From Artemisia argyi (lineage: Eukaryota; Streptophyta; Magnoliopsida; Asterales; Asteraceae), in the NCBI GenBank assembly GCA_030686995.1, contig CM060688.1, positions 201,910,718-201,974,717 of the forward strand: a stretch of DNA of 64,000 nt. The letters are read 5' to 3'. The notes under the pieces were generated by a model. That model was not told where the DNA came from. It searched no databases and worked only from the letters and a program-made list of their open reading frames with translations. This document shows, one piece after another, positions 45,323 through 63,935 of this stretch (position 1 is the stretch's first letter; every line of letters begins with the position of its first letter). The translations under genes and the position numbers were made by a program.

Positions 45323-47797
45323 GATTGGTATCAGAGCTTTGGCTATAGCGAACTAAGTGTTTTTAAAACCTAGACTATAGCTACTTTTACGAAAACTTAA
45401 CCCTATGACCGTCACGTGCCTGCCTGCTAAGCTGAAGCCTCATTTGTGGTTAGTTGCTGACTTAGGTGATGAGATTTGTGTCTCATTATCTGATATATTA
45501 TATTCATTTATTATAGTTGATTACTATAATTGTCTTTCATATAAGCATGTTCACGTATCATATATGTCACCACATTATGTTTCTCCTTGCATAGTTTCAT
45601 AACTTGACCTCGAGCTTGATCACTTGCTTTTGTCTTTCAGAAAGTCTTGGTATTGGTGAAGGACATGGTATTAGTATAACTGAGCTGAGTATTTCAAAAT
45701 TCATGGAACCTTGGTGGAATATAGACTGGTCATCTATATTCAACCCGGGATAGTGAGATATAGGCTGACCACCTATGTCTGACTCAGAAGTGAATTTTGC
45801 AACCCTGAGAGTGGTTATAATAAGATTATGTCTGGATTGAATCCTTTACTCAATTTCCAAATGTTTCATTCAGGTATGTGTATACCCTCGTTGTTGGAAC
45901 ATTCATACTTTTCATCACTTCGTGAACCACCGGTTAGAAGCACGTCAACTGGTCATTTCATCTCATGAACATTCACGTCCATGCACGATACACTTACATC
46001 ACAGTGTTTTCTTTCATCACAATCTTATTATGTGTAGTTGTCACAGTCTCTTCCCTTCTCACCATCACTATCATTTCCTTTCCCCACCCCCATATATATA
46101 TAAAGAATTAGGTGACACTCTATAGATTCCGATGTCACTCATCCCTCACTACTCCCTATATTGATAAGTGGATATTATCAATGACCTCCCTAGGAAAGAC
46201 TTTCCATACCTTCTATGAGGATGATCCCTCGGTACCTTAAGATCATTCATAACTCAACAGAAATCTCAGGATATCACAAAACAATCCGAACCACTATCAC
46301 TGGCCTAATTACCAAAAATTCCCGCATCTAGAAAGTATTGGCTTGACTGAATTACAAGATTCATTTAGATACGAGTGCTCACTAAGCAACACCATAGAGA
46401 TAAATCCAACCTCTTAACCAAGACTATAAATTGAACATGTCCTCACCAATAGCCTTTATTCAAACATGTTAGACACCTACGCATTTGTGCATACATACAT
46501 ACCTGGCTATTTTATCCTCTTAATACTTTCATTTTTAAATGGATTTTCTCCAAAACTACCGTTATACAAAACATATATCTTGTAAGAAATACTTTTCTGA
46601 TGCACTTATTTTGACAAGCAAATTCCTTTTGACTAATCTTTTACAAAACTATTGAATGTTACAAAATTATAAACATCGATCTTTGGTAAATCATACTATC
46701 CACCTTATGTTGAAAATTTTCCTATATTGCATAACTACTAAATTTTGAAACATCAGGAAGGATGTTACCTAAAAAGCCGTTTGCTTAAACTTGTAAATTC
46801 ATTTATTCGGGGAAGGTTTATGAACAAAACACAATCTCAAAACAAACTTTGAAAATCAATCATTATATTACCTCACTTATACCTTTAGGAGTTTGTGAGT
46901 TGATGACCTATAACTTGGGGAAAATCTTAGTAATGGAGACTAAGCACCATAGGTGGAGAAAGACTCAATTCCTGACATCCTGCGGAGGATCACAACCTTA
47001 TCCTAATCTATTATTTTCAACAACACCCTTTTACGGATTTAACCCTGTAAGTCTTTCAAAACAAGATTCATGATACCCATTTCAATTATTCCTAATAAAG
47101 GAATTTGATTCACCTCAACTCCTAACGATTTCATTTAGATTTCTTTGGATCCACACCACCTATCATCTGCAGACCAATGGTCAGAAATTAGAGAACGATT
47201 CAAACATAGGGAGATATGCTCAGAGCATGAGTGATTGACTTTAGAGATGGTTGGACTAACCATTTGCCATAACTCAGATTCCTTTACAACCATAGTTACC
47301 ACACGAGCATAGAGACTAACCATTTATCATAAATCAAATCCAGTTGCAACCATAGTTACCGCGCGAGCTTAGAGACTACACCATTTGAAGCACTCTATGG
47401 TCGAAGTGCCAACATCCATTGACGGATCAAAACTTGGAAAAGCCCAACTCACTAGTCCCATAAGCATTCATGAAATAACCAGGAATTTCCTACAAATTGA
47501 GAATCAGTTACAAGCTCGATAAGTGTAAACCATTACAACTTCAAGTTGGTAGCCAGATCATGTTGAAAATTCTGCCTAGGAAAGGTATGATACCACTCAG
47601 AAAAATTCAGTAAGTTAAACCCGATATACACTGGACCATTTAATATTTCAGACAGAGTAGGCCTAGTGGCTGTCAGACATGAACCTTGTTAGAGCTCAGT
47701 AGCTTACACGATTTTATCACCATTTTTTAATCAATACCACTCTAGAGACCAACACAAACTGAACTTCGGGACGAAGTTCCTTTTAAGGGGGTGAGAC
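45323..47797 (+). other. Array internal region 2
   Basis: 2475 bp, same length as regions 1 and 3 and nearly identical. PBS 45326-45337, integrase remnant about 47128-47714, polypurine tract 47784-47797. Carries the same internal stops as region 1, so the decay came before the amplification. Confidence 0.8.
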
Positions 47798-51627
<3,830 letters not shown>

Positions 51628-54102
51628 GATTGGTATCAGAGCTTTGGCTATAGCGAACTAAGTGTTTTTAAAACCTATACTATAGCTACTTTTACGAAAA
51701 CTTAACCCTATGACCGTCACGTGCCTGCCTGCCAAGCTGAAGCCTCATTTGTGGTTAGTTGCTGACTTAGGTGATGAGATTTGTGTCTCATTATCTGATA
51801 TACTATATTCATTTATTATAGTTGATTACTATAATTGTCTTTCATATAAGCATGTTCACGTATCAGATATGTCACCACATTATGTTTCTCCTTGCATAGT
51901 TTCATAACTTGACCTCGAGCTTGGTCACTTGCTTTTGTCTTTCAGAACGTCTTGGTATTGGTGAAGGACATGGTATTAGTATAACTGAGCTGAGTATTTC
52001 AAAATTCATGGAACCTTGGTGGAATATAGACTGGTCATCTATATTCAACCCGGGATAGTGAGATATAGGCTGACCACCTATGTCTGACTCAGAAGTGAAT
52101 TTTGCAACCCTGAGAGTGGTTATAATAAGATTATGTCTGGATTGAATCCTTTACTCAATTTCCAAATGTTTCATTCAGGTATGTGTATACCCTCGTTGTT
52201 GGAACATTCATACTTTTCATCACTTCGTGAACCACCGGTTAGAAGCACGTCAACTGGTCATTTCATCTCATGAACATTCACGTCCATGCACGATACACTT
52301 ACATCACAGTGTTTTCTTTCATCATAATCTTATTATGTGTAGTTGTCACAGTCTCTTCCCTTCTCACCATCACTATCATTTCCTTTCCCCACCCCCATAT
52401 ATATATAAAGAATTAGGTGACACTCTATAGATTCCGATGTCACTCATCCCTCACTACTCCCTATATTGATAAGTGGATATTATCAATGACCTCCCTAGGA
52501 AAGACTTTCCATACCTTCTATGAGGATGATCCCTCGGTACCTTAAGATCATCCATAACTTAACAGAAATCTCAGGATATCACAAAACCATCCGAACCACT
52601 ATCACTGGCCTAATTACCAAAAATTCCCGCATCTAGAAAGTATTGGCTTGACTGAATTACAAGATTCATTTAGATACGAGTGCTCACTAAGCAACACCAT
52701 AGAGATAAATCCAACCTCTTAACCAAGACTATAAATTGAACATGTCCTCACCAATAGCCTTTATTCAAACATGTTCGACACCTACGCATTTGTGCATACA
52801 TACATACTTGGCTATTTTATCCTCTTAATACTTTCATTTTTAAATGGATTTTCTCCAAAACTACCGTTATACAAAACATATATCTTGTAAGAAATACTTT
52901 TCTGATGCACTTATTTTGACAAGCAAATTCCTTTTGACTAATCTTTTACAAAACTATTGAATGTTACAAAATTATAAACATCGATCTTTGGTAAATCATA
53001 CTATCCACCTTATGTTGAAAATTTTCCTATATTGTATAACTACTAAATTTTGAAACATCAGGAAGGATGTTACCTAAAAAGCCGTTTGCTTAAACTTGTA
53101 AATTCATTTATTCGGGGAAGGTTTATGAACAAAACACAATCTCAAAACAAACTTTGAAAATCAATCATTATATTACCTCACTTATACCTTTAGGAGTTTG
53201 TGAGTTGATGACCTATAACTTGGGGAAAATCTTAGTAATGGAGACTAAGCACCGTAGGTGGAGAAAGACTCAATTCCTGACATCCTGCGGAGGATCACAA
53301 CCTTATCCTAATCTATTATTTTCAACAACACCCTTTTACGGATTTAACCCTGTAAGTCTTTCAAAACAAGATTCATGATACCCATTTCAATTATTCCTAA
53401 TAAAGGAATTTGATTCACCTCAACTCCTAACGATTTCATTTAGATTTCTTTGGATCCACACCACCTATCATCTGCAGACCAATGGTCAGAAATTAGAGAA
53501 CAATTCAAACATAGGGAGATATGCTCAGAGCATGAGTGATTGACTTTAGAGATGGTTGGACTAACCATTTGCCATAACTCAGATTCCTTTACAACCATAG
53601 TTACCACACGAGCATAGAGACTAACCATTTATCATAAATCAAATCCAGTTGCAACCATAGTTACCGCGCGAGCTTAGAGACTACACCATTTGAAGCACTC
53701 TATGGTCGAAGTGCCAACATCCATTGACGGATCAAAACTTGGAAAAGCCCAACTCACTAGTCCCATAAGCATTCATGAAATAACCAGGAATTTCCTACAA
53801 ATTGAGAATCAGTTACAAGCTCGATAAGTGTAAACCATTACAACTTCAAGTTGGTAGCCAGATCATGTTGAAAATTCTGCCTAGGAAAGGTATGATACCA
53901 CTCAGAAAAATTCAGTAAGTTAAACCCGATATACACTGGACCATTTAATATTTCAGACAGAGTAGGCCTAGTGGCTGTCAGACATGAACCTTGTTAGAGC
54001 TCAGTAGCTTACACGATTTTATCACCATTTTTTAATCAATACCACTCTAGAGACCAACACAAACTGAACTTCGGGACGAAGTTCCTTTTAAGGGGGTGAG
54101 AC
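51628..54102 (+). other. Array internal region 3
   Basis: 2475 bp. PBS 51631-51642, integrase remnant about 53433-54019, polypurine tract 54089-54102. Near-identical to regions 1 and 2. Confidence 0.8.
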
Positions 54103-54943
54103 TGTAACAACCCGCATTTTCAGGACATTTCTCCTATTCACTATTCATCAGTTACTATTCATCATTTACTATTCACCGGTCACTATTCATCATTTTACTA
54201 TTCATCGTTTCGGAGTCAGTTTGTGATTCCGAGAAGTGTTTCAAAATTTTACTATTCATGTGACACTATTCATTTCCGGAAGGAAATCACTATTCACGAT
54301 TGCCGTTCATTTCATCGTAAACTGAGTTTACGAGTCTTCAAATTCGCGTAACCAATGTGGTTTCGCTGTGAATTCATGCATCATTCATTAATGACACTTC
54401 ATATAGACTAGAGTAGTCTACATATTATCATCACATTACTTACTACACGGATATGCATTATTTCTATATACGTATGTTTAATTTGTAATTAACGTTACCA
54501 CTCAGTGTTTACTACGAACGTATACCCGATACTCCCGTCTACGATCCTAACATATTTACATAATCATAGTAATAATATAAAAATTATATTATTAATTTAC
54601 CCGGTGTTTTGAAATCCATTATTACATTTTACGTTCAAAGCCTATTACTCCGTCGGTTTGCGTTATTTCAACACGATAATTATTTTAACACCCGATTATC
54701 ATCAGGAATAATATTTTACAACTTTTACAACTTTGTCGTATTTTATTTCACCACGTTAACATTTATTTTTAATTAACTCGGTACCCGATAACACCCAACG
54801 TACAAAATAATCAACTAATAACTACACAATGGGAGACAACAACATTTAATGAGTTCACAAAACACAACCCTTGTTTCACTCCTTTTTTGGTGCCGCCCCC
54901 CCCCCCCCCTATGACCAACTTTTTGACCTTTGACTTGATCTTG

Positions 54944-55022
<79 letters not shown>

Positions 55023-57917
55023 TATACTTTAGCTCATCACAATTTCCTTTCATTAACACATCAAAAACACCTAGCAAAAACTTTCTCTCTTTTCTCCCTT
55101 TGTGTACAAATCGACCCAACCAAGAACAAGTAAGAAACCATAAACTTTCAAGAATCAAGTGTTTATCAAGTCCTAATCATAATCTAGTTGGGGTTTTGTG
55201 CTAAAATCCCTAGGTTACTTATATATAATCTTCTCCAAAAACTCATCAAACCTTCAAGTAAGTACCTAAATAAATTTCTCTACTTTTTATACTTCCATTT
55301 GATATATTTTCAAGATATATTGGTTAAACATGCAAATATACTATGATCCATACCACTTATTGTTTATTTTTATTTATAAACAAAGATCTATAATTTTTAT
55401 TAGCAATCTCATTAGATCCACCACTTTTGGTGATGTTTAGGACCCCATGACACCCTAAGAAGGTTTATGGTAGGATTGGGTGCTTGTGAAGTTGATTTGA
55501 GATAGTTTGGTTAAGCCTTGAACAAGTTACAAACTAGAAAAGTTGATTTTTGCAAACTATATAAAGCTACTGTCCATCTTTGTAAAACGTGGGAAACTCA
55601 GGGTCTAGGGTGTAACTTTGGACCAAAGATTTAGAAAATACATTCCGAGATGAAACTATGCGCGAAAACGGGGATAAAGACGAGTTAATAACGAAGGAGA
55701 TACGATTTTCCGAATATTAACAACGAAAAATACTTTCAAATATAGGTTCTGTCCCAAATCGCCAATTTCAGAAAACTCAGGGGTTTCCGGGTAACATTGG
55801 GTTAGATATTCAGAAAGTACTTTCAAAAACGAAACCGTGGCCGCTTGAATCACTAAAATCCGAGTTACGACGAAAAAGATATGCTATTTTCAATTTTAAC
55901 GACGAAAACTATTTTCTGAAAAATAGCTTGCTGTTGAACAGTTTTCATGGACTGTTTCGAGACGTAAAACTTGATCTAGCCGTCCCGACTTATCAAAAAT
56001 ATATTAGTATGTTGTCCCACGATTCCGGGGATATAAAGAACGTAGAAAACGAGCTTATAATGAAAAAGATACAAGTGTTTGAAATCCGACAATATATAGA
56101 TATTTCCATCAGCTTTTCTATTACAATTTTTGCCACAAAACTGTCCTTGCGAGACACCACTTTCTTTGCTGTTTTTCTTTATGATCGGATCAGTTTGAGT
56201 CCGAGCCGTAGTTTTATGAAATCAAGATCTTCCAACAAGCTTTTCAAATCAATTGGCCGCTCGTCGAATAGACTTATAACGAATAAACTACGACCTCATC
56301 TATATACCCGATAAACTATATAAATTTTGACAGCTTTTACTATAATGAAATTTTCTAAGTGTTGAACATAATACTTTCAAGTAACAACAATGAGAGTCGA
56401 TTTTCTCATCGATCGAGACCCGTATAGCCAAAAGTTAAATAACACGACTTCAAAATATTGTTACAAGGTTTTCAAAAACGCCGAGCTTGACCATTAACAC
56501 TTAACGTACAATATTTCGCGACTAGTTTTGCGAGGCCATATTGGGCATATTTTCAAGTAATGAAAATGCTATTTTTGCGACAAAAACCTTATATTTGCCG
56601 ATAGAACACCAAACAAGGATCGTGGAGTACCGTTTCAACATATTTACATGAAAAGTGGGTATTAACTTAACGAGACGTCAAAAATGTATTTTTTCGACGA
56701 TAAACATTAATTTCAAAACTAATGAGTGGTATCGGTAACATACGTATTTGCATGTGTAGCATCATTTCATTTCTTACATTAGAGACTATCATTCATATTA
56801 GGTTGCGATTAGAGATCGTGCCTCACTTCGTGTATTCATTGTTGACATCGTAGCTATTGCACCAGGTGAGTTCATACCCCCTACTCTTACTTGTTTTTAT
56901 AACTGTTTTGAGGGAGAATACATGCTCGTTTTTTAACTAAACTCAATGATTGTTTATTTGAATGCGCAATTGTATACTTAAACACTACTGTTTCTCTGAA
57001 TACTTGATTGATTATTCAAATGCACCTATGTGTATATTGGTTGCATACTTGATTATTTTCTCGCATACTCAAGCATTTTATAAACATGCGACACACTTTA
57101 TGAACAATTGCTTTTATGCAAACGCTTTTATGGACCACACTGAAACTTATGCTTTATTTAAACTATTACGCGGATTAGCCTAAGCCCTTGAATCCCACTA
57201 TGCCCAAACTCATGAACCGTCAATTCCTGCTGGGAAGCGCGAATGTTATAAATAGATCTATTGGTGGTGACTCCCCCGTTCGATTTGACCGGATAGGCAA
57301 ACGCGAGCGTATAACATGTCGAATTACAAGTGTAACGGGATAAACACTTGCCGGGCCTTTATATTTAACATGCTTCTAGAGCATGCACACTCTCGTAGCT
57401 TCGGTTGCATGAACTTAGTGCTAGCGTAAAAAGACTATTTACTATGTGACATTATATTCGTTGTAATGATCACACACTCTACTCATGGTCCACAATTTTA
57501 ATTTTTACTGAAAGGTAAACACTATTTTCATGACATTGTGAGCCACACAATGGTCACAAAACTCTCTATTGAACTCACAACACTATTGTTTTAATACAAA
57601 CTTATGAACTCACCAACCTCGTGTTGACACTCTTAGCATGTATTTTCAGGTATTAAGCAATGGCACGCTACAGGAGGTTTTGGCAGGGCATGGCATGGTC
57701 ATAGAAGACTCTGATATATATTTGGGGACCGTTTAAACTATTTTAAGGGCCTACTTCCGCACTACTATTTAAAATGTAAATTCAACATTTTTGATTAAGC
57801 TATTTTATTCTAAATGATTCAAGTGAAAACCATTTTTGAACTTGTGTTGTAATACTAATTGAGTTACACCCCAGCTACACGTATGCTTCCGCTGGACCCG
57901 ATTATGGGGGTGTGACA
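54103..57917 (+). repeat. Array LTR4 (3815 bp)
   Basis: (TA)37 at about 54945-55018. Ends TGTGACA at 57917 and is followed by the TTACT duplication rather than a PBS, so it is the true 3' end of the array. Confidence 0.92.
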
Positions 57918-57922
57918 TTACT
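57918..57922. repeat. Target-site duplication TTACT of the LTR array (right copy)
   Basis: Identical to 35313-35317. The host LysRS pseudogene continues to the right. Confidence 0.9.
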
Positions 57923-58062
57923 ATGGATGGGTCGGATAACTGATGAAAAGCTTTTGAAACAGTATGTTTTTTAAGTTTTTCACATCACCGGAGTTGACCA
58001 AGTTCTAATTTGAATTCCTACTTGTGTTATTAGCTATTTTTACTGACACAAATTTGAACCAG

Positions 58063-58712
58063 GCATGGTGCAGGAGCTGACAGGTGGCTACAAAGTTAAA
58101 TATCATGCCAATGGGTATGCCAGCGAACCAATTGAGATCGACTTTACTCCTCCGTTCAGGTTTTTTGCTTAACAGTGTATAAATATGATTTTATTAACTA
58201 GTATTTGCAATTGTTTTAGTAACTTGTTGTAAATGATTGAAGAGTTAGAGAAGGTAGCAAATCTTAGCATACCGAAAGACCTTGTGAGTGACGAAGCCAA
58301 ACAGTTCCTTGCTGATGCATGCATAAAGTTTGGTATCAACTGTCCCCCACTTCTCACAACAACACGATTGTTGGACAAAGTAATGATTCTCAATCTCTTT
58401 GAATAATATATATTTGTCCACCAAGACAGAGTTTGTGGTCAACTGAACCCTTTCTTGGTAGTTCATTATAGATGTGGTAGCGACATTATATTTTGATTTT
58501 ACTACGGTCACATTAATTTACATTGATTAAACAATTATTTCCATAATGATTGTTCTTTGATATATATGCAGCTAGTAGAATTTTAATATATATTTTTTTG
58601 TTTGCAGCTTGTGGGACACTTTCTGGAGGAGACATGTATCAATCCTACTTTTATAATCAACCATCCTAGATAATGAGCCCACTTGCAAAATCACATCGAT
58701 CTGATTATATGC
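58063..58712 (+). pseudogene. LysRS: Lysyl-tRNA synthetase pseudogene, 3' part
   Basis: Three exon-like pieces follow the array. 58063-58159 reads [16 protein letters not shown] and [12 protein letters not shown] with AG and GT borders. 58234-58379 reads [20 protein letters not shown] and [11 protein letters not shown], ending at a GTAATG donor; its first bases no longer match the family, where an Arg-Ile-Asp is expected. 58608-58712 reads LVGHFLEETCINPTFIINHP, where one base is missing compared with the family pattern, so it shifts into a stop. The exons carrying class II motif 3 are absent. This joins the 5' part at 34318-35275 and shows the gene is dead. Confidence 0.82.
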
Positions 58713-59548
58713 ACGATATATCTTTTTTGTTCAATATTAACTTATATATGATAAAACACATTAGTTACTATTATTGCACATATTAATTATTTTCTTTCCT
58801 TTGCTCATCCTTCCCTTTTTACACTCAGGGTTCGTGGCGGCAGCAATGACGAGTGAGAACGAAAGGGAGTACTCTTCATTGAGGCAGGAATGAAGTGAGA
58901 AGAAAGAGACTTAATGGAGCCATGTTGATTACTACAAATGTAGTTTAATGACTATTTGAAGTTTGATTAGCTTTAGACCTATTTGTATTTGTGTGTGACT
59001 TTATGCATTTGAATTAAGATTAATATTTACTTTATATTTATGTTCAATATAACTTGGTAAACCCCACACATTTCATAAAAAAATTACCATATACGCATCT
59101 GTTTGCTGAGAAGTAATGGCATTAGCAATCGTGTATGTTATGACTCCATTAATATGATTGCATTATCAAATTATATTGAAGCCGAGCCTTGGCAACCATT
59201 TGTAACTTGTTATCACCCTATTTTGTCTAGAAAATCTCTGTACTAACTTTAATTGATCTATTGCAGACTATCAACAGAATATAGTTATACATTAGCCAAG
59301 CTGCAAGTATTGAGCCGAGACTCATGCATGGTAGTACAGGAACGTATAAAAACGTAAAAAATGGACAAAAACGTAAAAAAGACGTATATAAGCGGATAAA
59401 AACGTAAAAAAAAACATATAAAAAAGGACGAAAACTTAAGAAAAGATCACACTCTGACTCATCATCATATATATAGATCGTCATCACTACAGTCGAATAT
59501 ACGGCCGAATTATTCAGAACACAAAATTTGAAAGAATGTTAGAGGTTT
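58713..59548. other. Intergenic stretch after LysRS
   Basis: AT-rich, no gene seen. Near 59341-59445 there is an A-rich run of imperfect AAAACGTAAAAA units. Confidence 0.5.
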
Positions 59549-59733
59549 GTTCTCAAATAAGAGTGGAGTAAACAAAGGAACTTGGCATTATTGAAAGGTA
59601 TAATTGCTTGATTGATTCATTCCATAAACATGATACATATATATATAGGTTACATGAGATGATTCTAGAAAAGGTTACAAATGGGCCAGGCCTAAATACA
59701 ATGAGAGCTACTCGGGCCTGTAACATACAATCA
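59549..59733 (-). repeat. Probable 3' LTR of a Ty1/copia element
   Basis: On the minus strand a segment starting TGATTGTATG lies directly after a polypurine stretch (GCGGGGGAGTATTAG) and ends ...GAGAACA. It has a CTATATATATATG TATA box. The length, about 185 bp, is short but usual for copia. The other LTR is outside the window, so the borders are tentative. Confidence 0.5.
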
Positions 59734-59734
59734 A

Positions 59735-60503
59735 CTAATACTCCCCCGCAGTTGGAGCGGGAGGAAGCTGGACGCTCAAACTGGACCTGAACTCTTCAAA
59801 TAATGCTGAAGGTAGACCCTTAGTGAAGATATCTGCGTACTGATAGCGGGAGGGCACATGGAGAACTCAAACCTGACCAGCAGTAACTATGTCACGGACA
59901 AAATGTATGTCAATATCAATATGTTTGGTCTGTTGATGTTGAACTGGATTGGCAGACACATATATGGCACTAACATTGTCACAGTAGACAAGGGTTGCAG
60001 TGGACAATGGAGAGTGAAGCTCTCGTAGGAGGTTGCGAAGCCATGCAATCTCAGCTACGACATTGGCAACGCCCCGGTATTCAGCCTCAACACTGGAACG
60101 AGAGATAGTTTGCTGGTGCTTAGAAGACCAAGATAGGAGATTGTCTCCCAAAAAGACACAGTAACCTGAAGTAGACCGCCTTGTCGAGGGGCAGCCTGCC
60201 CAATCTGCATCTGTATATCCAACAAGAGAGGTGGTAGTAGAGGAGTACAAGTGAAATCCAAAATCCAGAGTGCCACGAACATAGTGTACGATACGCTTAA
60301 GGGCAGCGAGATGAGGTTCACGAGGGTCACGCATGTAGAGACAAATCTGTTGCACTGCATAGGATATATCTGGTCTAGTAAATGTGAGATACTAAAGACC
60401 ACCTGCAAGACTATGATATAAAGTGGGGTCCTGTACTGGAACACCGTCGGGACCCAGTTTGGAATTGTATCAACTGGTGTCCTTGAAGGGTTACAGTTAG
60501 TCA
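59735..60503 (-). pseudogene. Ty1/copia pol C-terminus: RT end and RNase H
   Basis: Minus-strand reading gives the end of the copia RT (MTNCNPSRTPVD at about 60500), a frameshift near 60390, then RNase H with YTDADWAGCPSTRRSTSGYC, SWSSKHQQTISRSSVEAEYR and YCDNVSAIYVSANPVQHQQT. The Asp and Glu residues of RNase H are visible. A TGA at 59867 is an extra stop; in the same frame the end YQYADIFTKGLP and a final TAG at 59735 follow, then the polypurine tract. Continues at 63941 beyond the solo LTR. Confidence 0.88.
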
Positions 60504-60508
60504 TGTAA
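60504..60508. repeat. Target-site duplication TGTAA of the solo LTR (left copy)
   Basis: TGTAA just before the LTR is repeated at 63936-63940 just after it. Removing 60509-63940 restores continuous copia sequence. Confidence 0.92.
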
Positions 60509-63500
60509 TGTGACAACCGGCAATTTAGGGAGCTATTTTGAAAACCCGCATTACGTTAAAGTTCGTTTAAAATTTTTATTTGGAATTTTTATTCACAACG
60601 AACTTGTAAGACCAATTTTATGGATAATTATATTTTATGACGTTATGGAATTCATGAATTATTTTAATAATTCATTATGGAATTTACGTGATGATGTATG
60701 TTTTTAAAATTCTCACTGGTACTACGTTGACTCCAGCACTAGGTTTACCTAACGGGAAATGTTATGATTCGTTTTACGAGTCTGATTATATTTAATTATT
60801 TACGGGATGTTTTCGGGAGATATTGAAAGTTTGAAATGAGTTCGGGTTTCGGGCCGTATGTTTTACATTTACCCACTTTACCCAATCAACACAACTAGTA
60901 ATATTATTATTATCATTATTATTATTTAAAACAAAAATAAAAAAAATAAAAAGAGTAAACCACAAAATTGGTCCTCATGGTCCGGTTTTCTCACACAAAC
61001 AAACACCCTCACTCACTCACTTATCTCTCTCTCATTCTCTCTTCTCCCTCAACCCTAGCCGCCGCCATATTTTCCGGCCATAACCATCACACCGCCGGCG
61101 ACCACTACAAACCACCACCATTTTCGTGATCTCCACCATCTAATCTTCTAGATCCGCCCCTACACGCGCCTATAACATCATTTTCATCACGAATCATCAC
61201 CATATTTCACCACCAATCGGTTGTTATCGAAGGGTTTTACGGTTTGGAGCTTTTTAGATCGAAGGTGAGGCGAGTGTTACTCGTATTTTTGATAAAACGT
61301 GACCCTTGGTCATGATATGTTGAGATTCGAATGGGTTTTCACCCAAAAACGGGAAAATACTTATGGGTTTATGATGGAAACTCGTTTTTATTAAAAGGTT
61401 TGGTATCCGGGTTGTTTATTGTGGGTTCGGTTCGAACCGTGAGTCCATGACTCACGGATTGGGCATTAATCCGAGCTTTGGTGCTCGATTTCTTGTTATT
61501 GTGAGCCTTGGTTTTGGCTCTTAATTTCTTGCTCTCGTTGGTATGGTTGGTTCGACTCATGGGAGTCACGGCTCGATGCCGTATGTTAGTTGTTGTTGCC
61601 GAGACCCTCGTGGTCGATTTGGCATTTGGTGTGCTCTTTGGAGCCTTACTTGTGAACCTTTGATGCTTGGTTCGAGCCCCTCTTGGCTCGTGGTGTTTAC
61701 CGCGACTCAGTCGAGTTATGTAAACTCGGGTTTGGCTTGGTAAACCAACCCGAATGTGACCTTGGTTATATTGTCTCTTGATTGTTAACTTGGTTTTGGT
61801 ATTGGTTTGGTTGTTTATTTTCTTGGCCGAATACATGTGGGTCGAGACCATGTTTGGTCTCGACATTGGATTTTGGATATTGGTATTGAGAAGTGTTGAC
61901 GAAATGTGTTATTGGGGACCGATTGTGAGACGGTCACTTAGATTGACGGAGATAGGTTAGTCGGGTGCCGTAGTCGGACCCTATTGTTGTAGCACGTGGA
62001 TTGGGATTGTGTTGGACGGAGATGTATTGATTTTTATGACAATTGCTTATTACTTTGGACTTGGACAATGAGCCGAGAGTCATGACTCGGACATGTGACC
62101 ATTTCGTATGACTCGATAACTATTTACAATTAAAACATAAATAATAAAACTCGTAATAATAGTTATTGGTAATATAAACGTTTATATAAATATATAGACG
62201 TGAATAACGGATATATAATTGTATAAATGCGTATATTAATGATAATAAAAATCACGAGTCATATTATAAATAATACGACTAAATATATATTAGGCTACGA
62301 GAGTAGCGTAATATTATTGGAAGTATTATCCTAAAAATGTATTATAAAACGAGAAACTCTCGACAATTACTAAATATTAAATAAAAGGTCATTTTATATA
62401 TATAACGAGTAAACCTATCGAGTTATGCGGAGTCGTGGTCACTCGAGTTCAGGTAAGTTTTGTTTGTGACTTACGTGTTGTCACGGATATATGACGATTA
62501 ATATAAGCATTTTCTATAACTAAATAACTACTTAACCGAAAGGTTGAACCGGGTTATTTGGCTATACGAAATGAGTATATTAATGGGCATCGTATCCTAC
62601 GACGCCCATAGGTTGTGGTATATGTAAAGAGTAATAAATTGCGAATATATATATCGGGAAATCTGGCCAATTTGACGATGTATACAGGGAATTTATTAAA
62701 CTACGATATATACCATATAGTGTTTATGTGCTATGTGCTTTAGGATTGGGTTTAATCTTGGAACGGTATGTTACGTAAATAAATATGAGGATTTTCAAAT
62801 CGACGGATTTGATAAACTTCGGCGATTTATTTAAATAATATATGGGGCTAATATTAGATCTATAGTTTATTTTATTATTCTTTTGTGTGATTTTTGGTTT
62901 GTTTTCTGTCGACCCACCACCCGTATGGATACCAAACGTAAATACACCAAACTATTACGAAATGGATTTTCGGAAAATAAAACGGATTACGTCCGGGTTT
63001 GGGAATATTTTGAATTTGAGGAAATGATTTCTGAACGAGTTGATATTGTTAGGTCGTGCCGAGTCCGTAGTTGCCGTCTTGTGAGTTACTATACATCTTA
63101 CTTCTACCGACTTCTTCTTGCTGTTTTTCTGGACTTGAGGTGAGTCATAGCCCCACTTTTACTCTTGAACTATGTTTTCAATACTTGGGGTGAGAAACGT
63201 GCAAATTATTTTATGTGGACTATTATCGCTTTTACATTCTTTCTAAACTTGCTATGCGTATAGACTAGGATGTATTGTCAGCTTTAGTCACATATATTCT
63301 ATGTGCACTATTCAAGGTTGGCTTATTTGTATTGTCAGCTTTAGTCACACGGTTCGTGTGTACTATTCAAGGTTGGCTTATTTAGATACTGTAGCGTGCA
63401 CCTATAGGTTATTAATACTTCGGAGGTTATCCGAATATTTATTGGTATTGCGGGGGTTACCCGAATATCTATGTTAGAACGGAGGGTATCCGTGTGTTAT

Positions 63501-63935
63501 GATTGGAGCGGAGGGTATCCGCATGCTTTTAGTGAATCCTTAGTCTAGCTAGCAAGCGTTTTGCGTATATGTCAACTATATTATTAGATGAACTTAAACC
63601 TATGATCTCACCAGCGAAAGCTGACTTTTAGCACGTTTTCTCAGGTAATTAAGTGATGATACGGATGCATGGATTGGAAGGCTCGGCTAAGGCTCCTGGT
63701 TTATGGATCTATTTTTCTAAACTCTGATATTGAATTATGGACCTACTGTTATTTTCTTTTGGGCCTGACTCTGAATGATGTTGGGATAAATGTAAACTTT
63801 AAAACCCCGTTTTGGTTGCATTTTTATTATGTTTACTTTATCTCGTTCTATTATGTCTTGTGTTGGATACCAATCCCTGTAGCACCCCGAAAGCTTATTG
63901 AGTCTTCCGCTGTATCAAATTTTGGGGGTGTTACA
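60509..63935 (+). repeat. Chromovirus solo LTR (3427 bp)
   Basis: Starts TGTGACAACC and ends GGGGGTGTTACA, flanked by TGTAA duplications and followed by copia sequence rather than a PBS. It is therefore a solo LTR left after recombination between two LTRs of one element. It differs from the array LTRs. Inside are an ACC/GCC-rich stretch (about 61030-61160) that looks like a transcribed leader, and (about 63380-63530) short repeats of GGTTATCCGAAT / GGGTATCCG type. Open frames inside are not convincing genes. Confidence 0.9.

Noticed and set aside
58820..58920. Further LysRS exon after 58712
   Set aside because: A CAG acceptor-like site precedes a short frame, but the reading does not match any LysRS motif I know.
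59341..59445. AAAACGTAAAAA run as a telomere-like repeat
   Set aside because: Units are irregular and lack the TTTAGGG plant telomere unit.
61369..61866. 165-codon minus-strand frame in the solo LTR
   Set aside because: Basic, low-complexity reading of LTR sequence antisense to the LTR; no domain and no second copy to compare.
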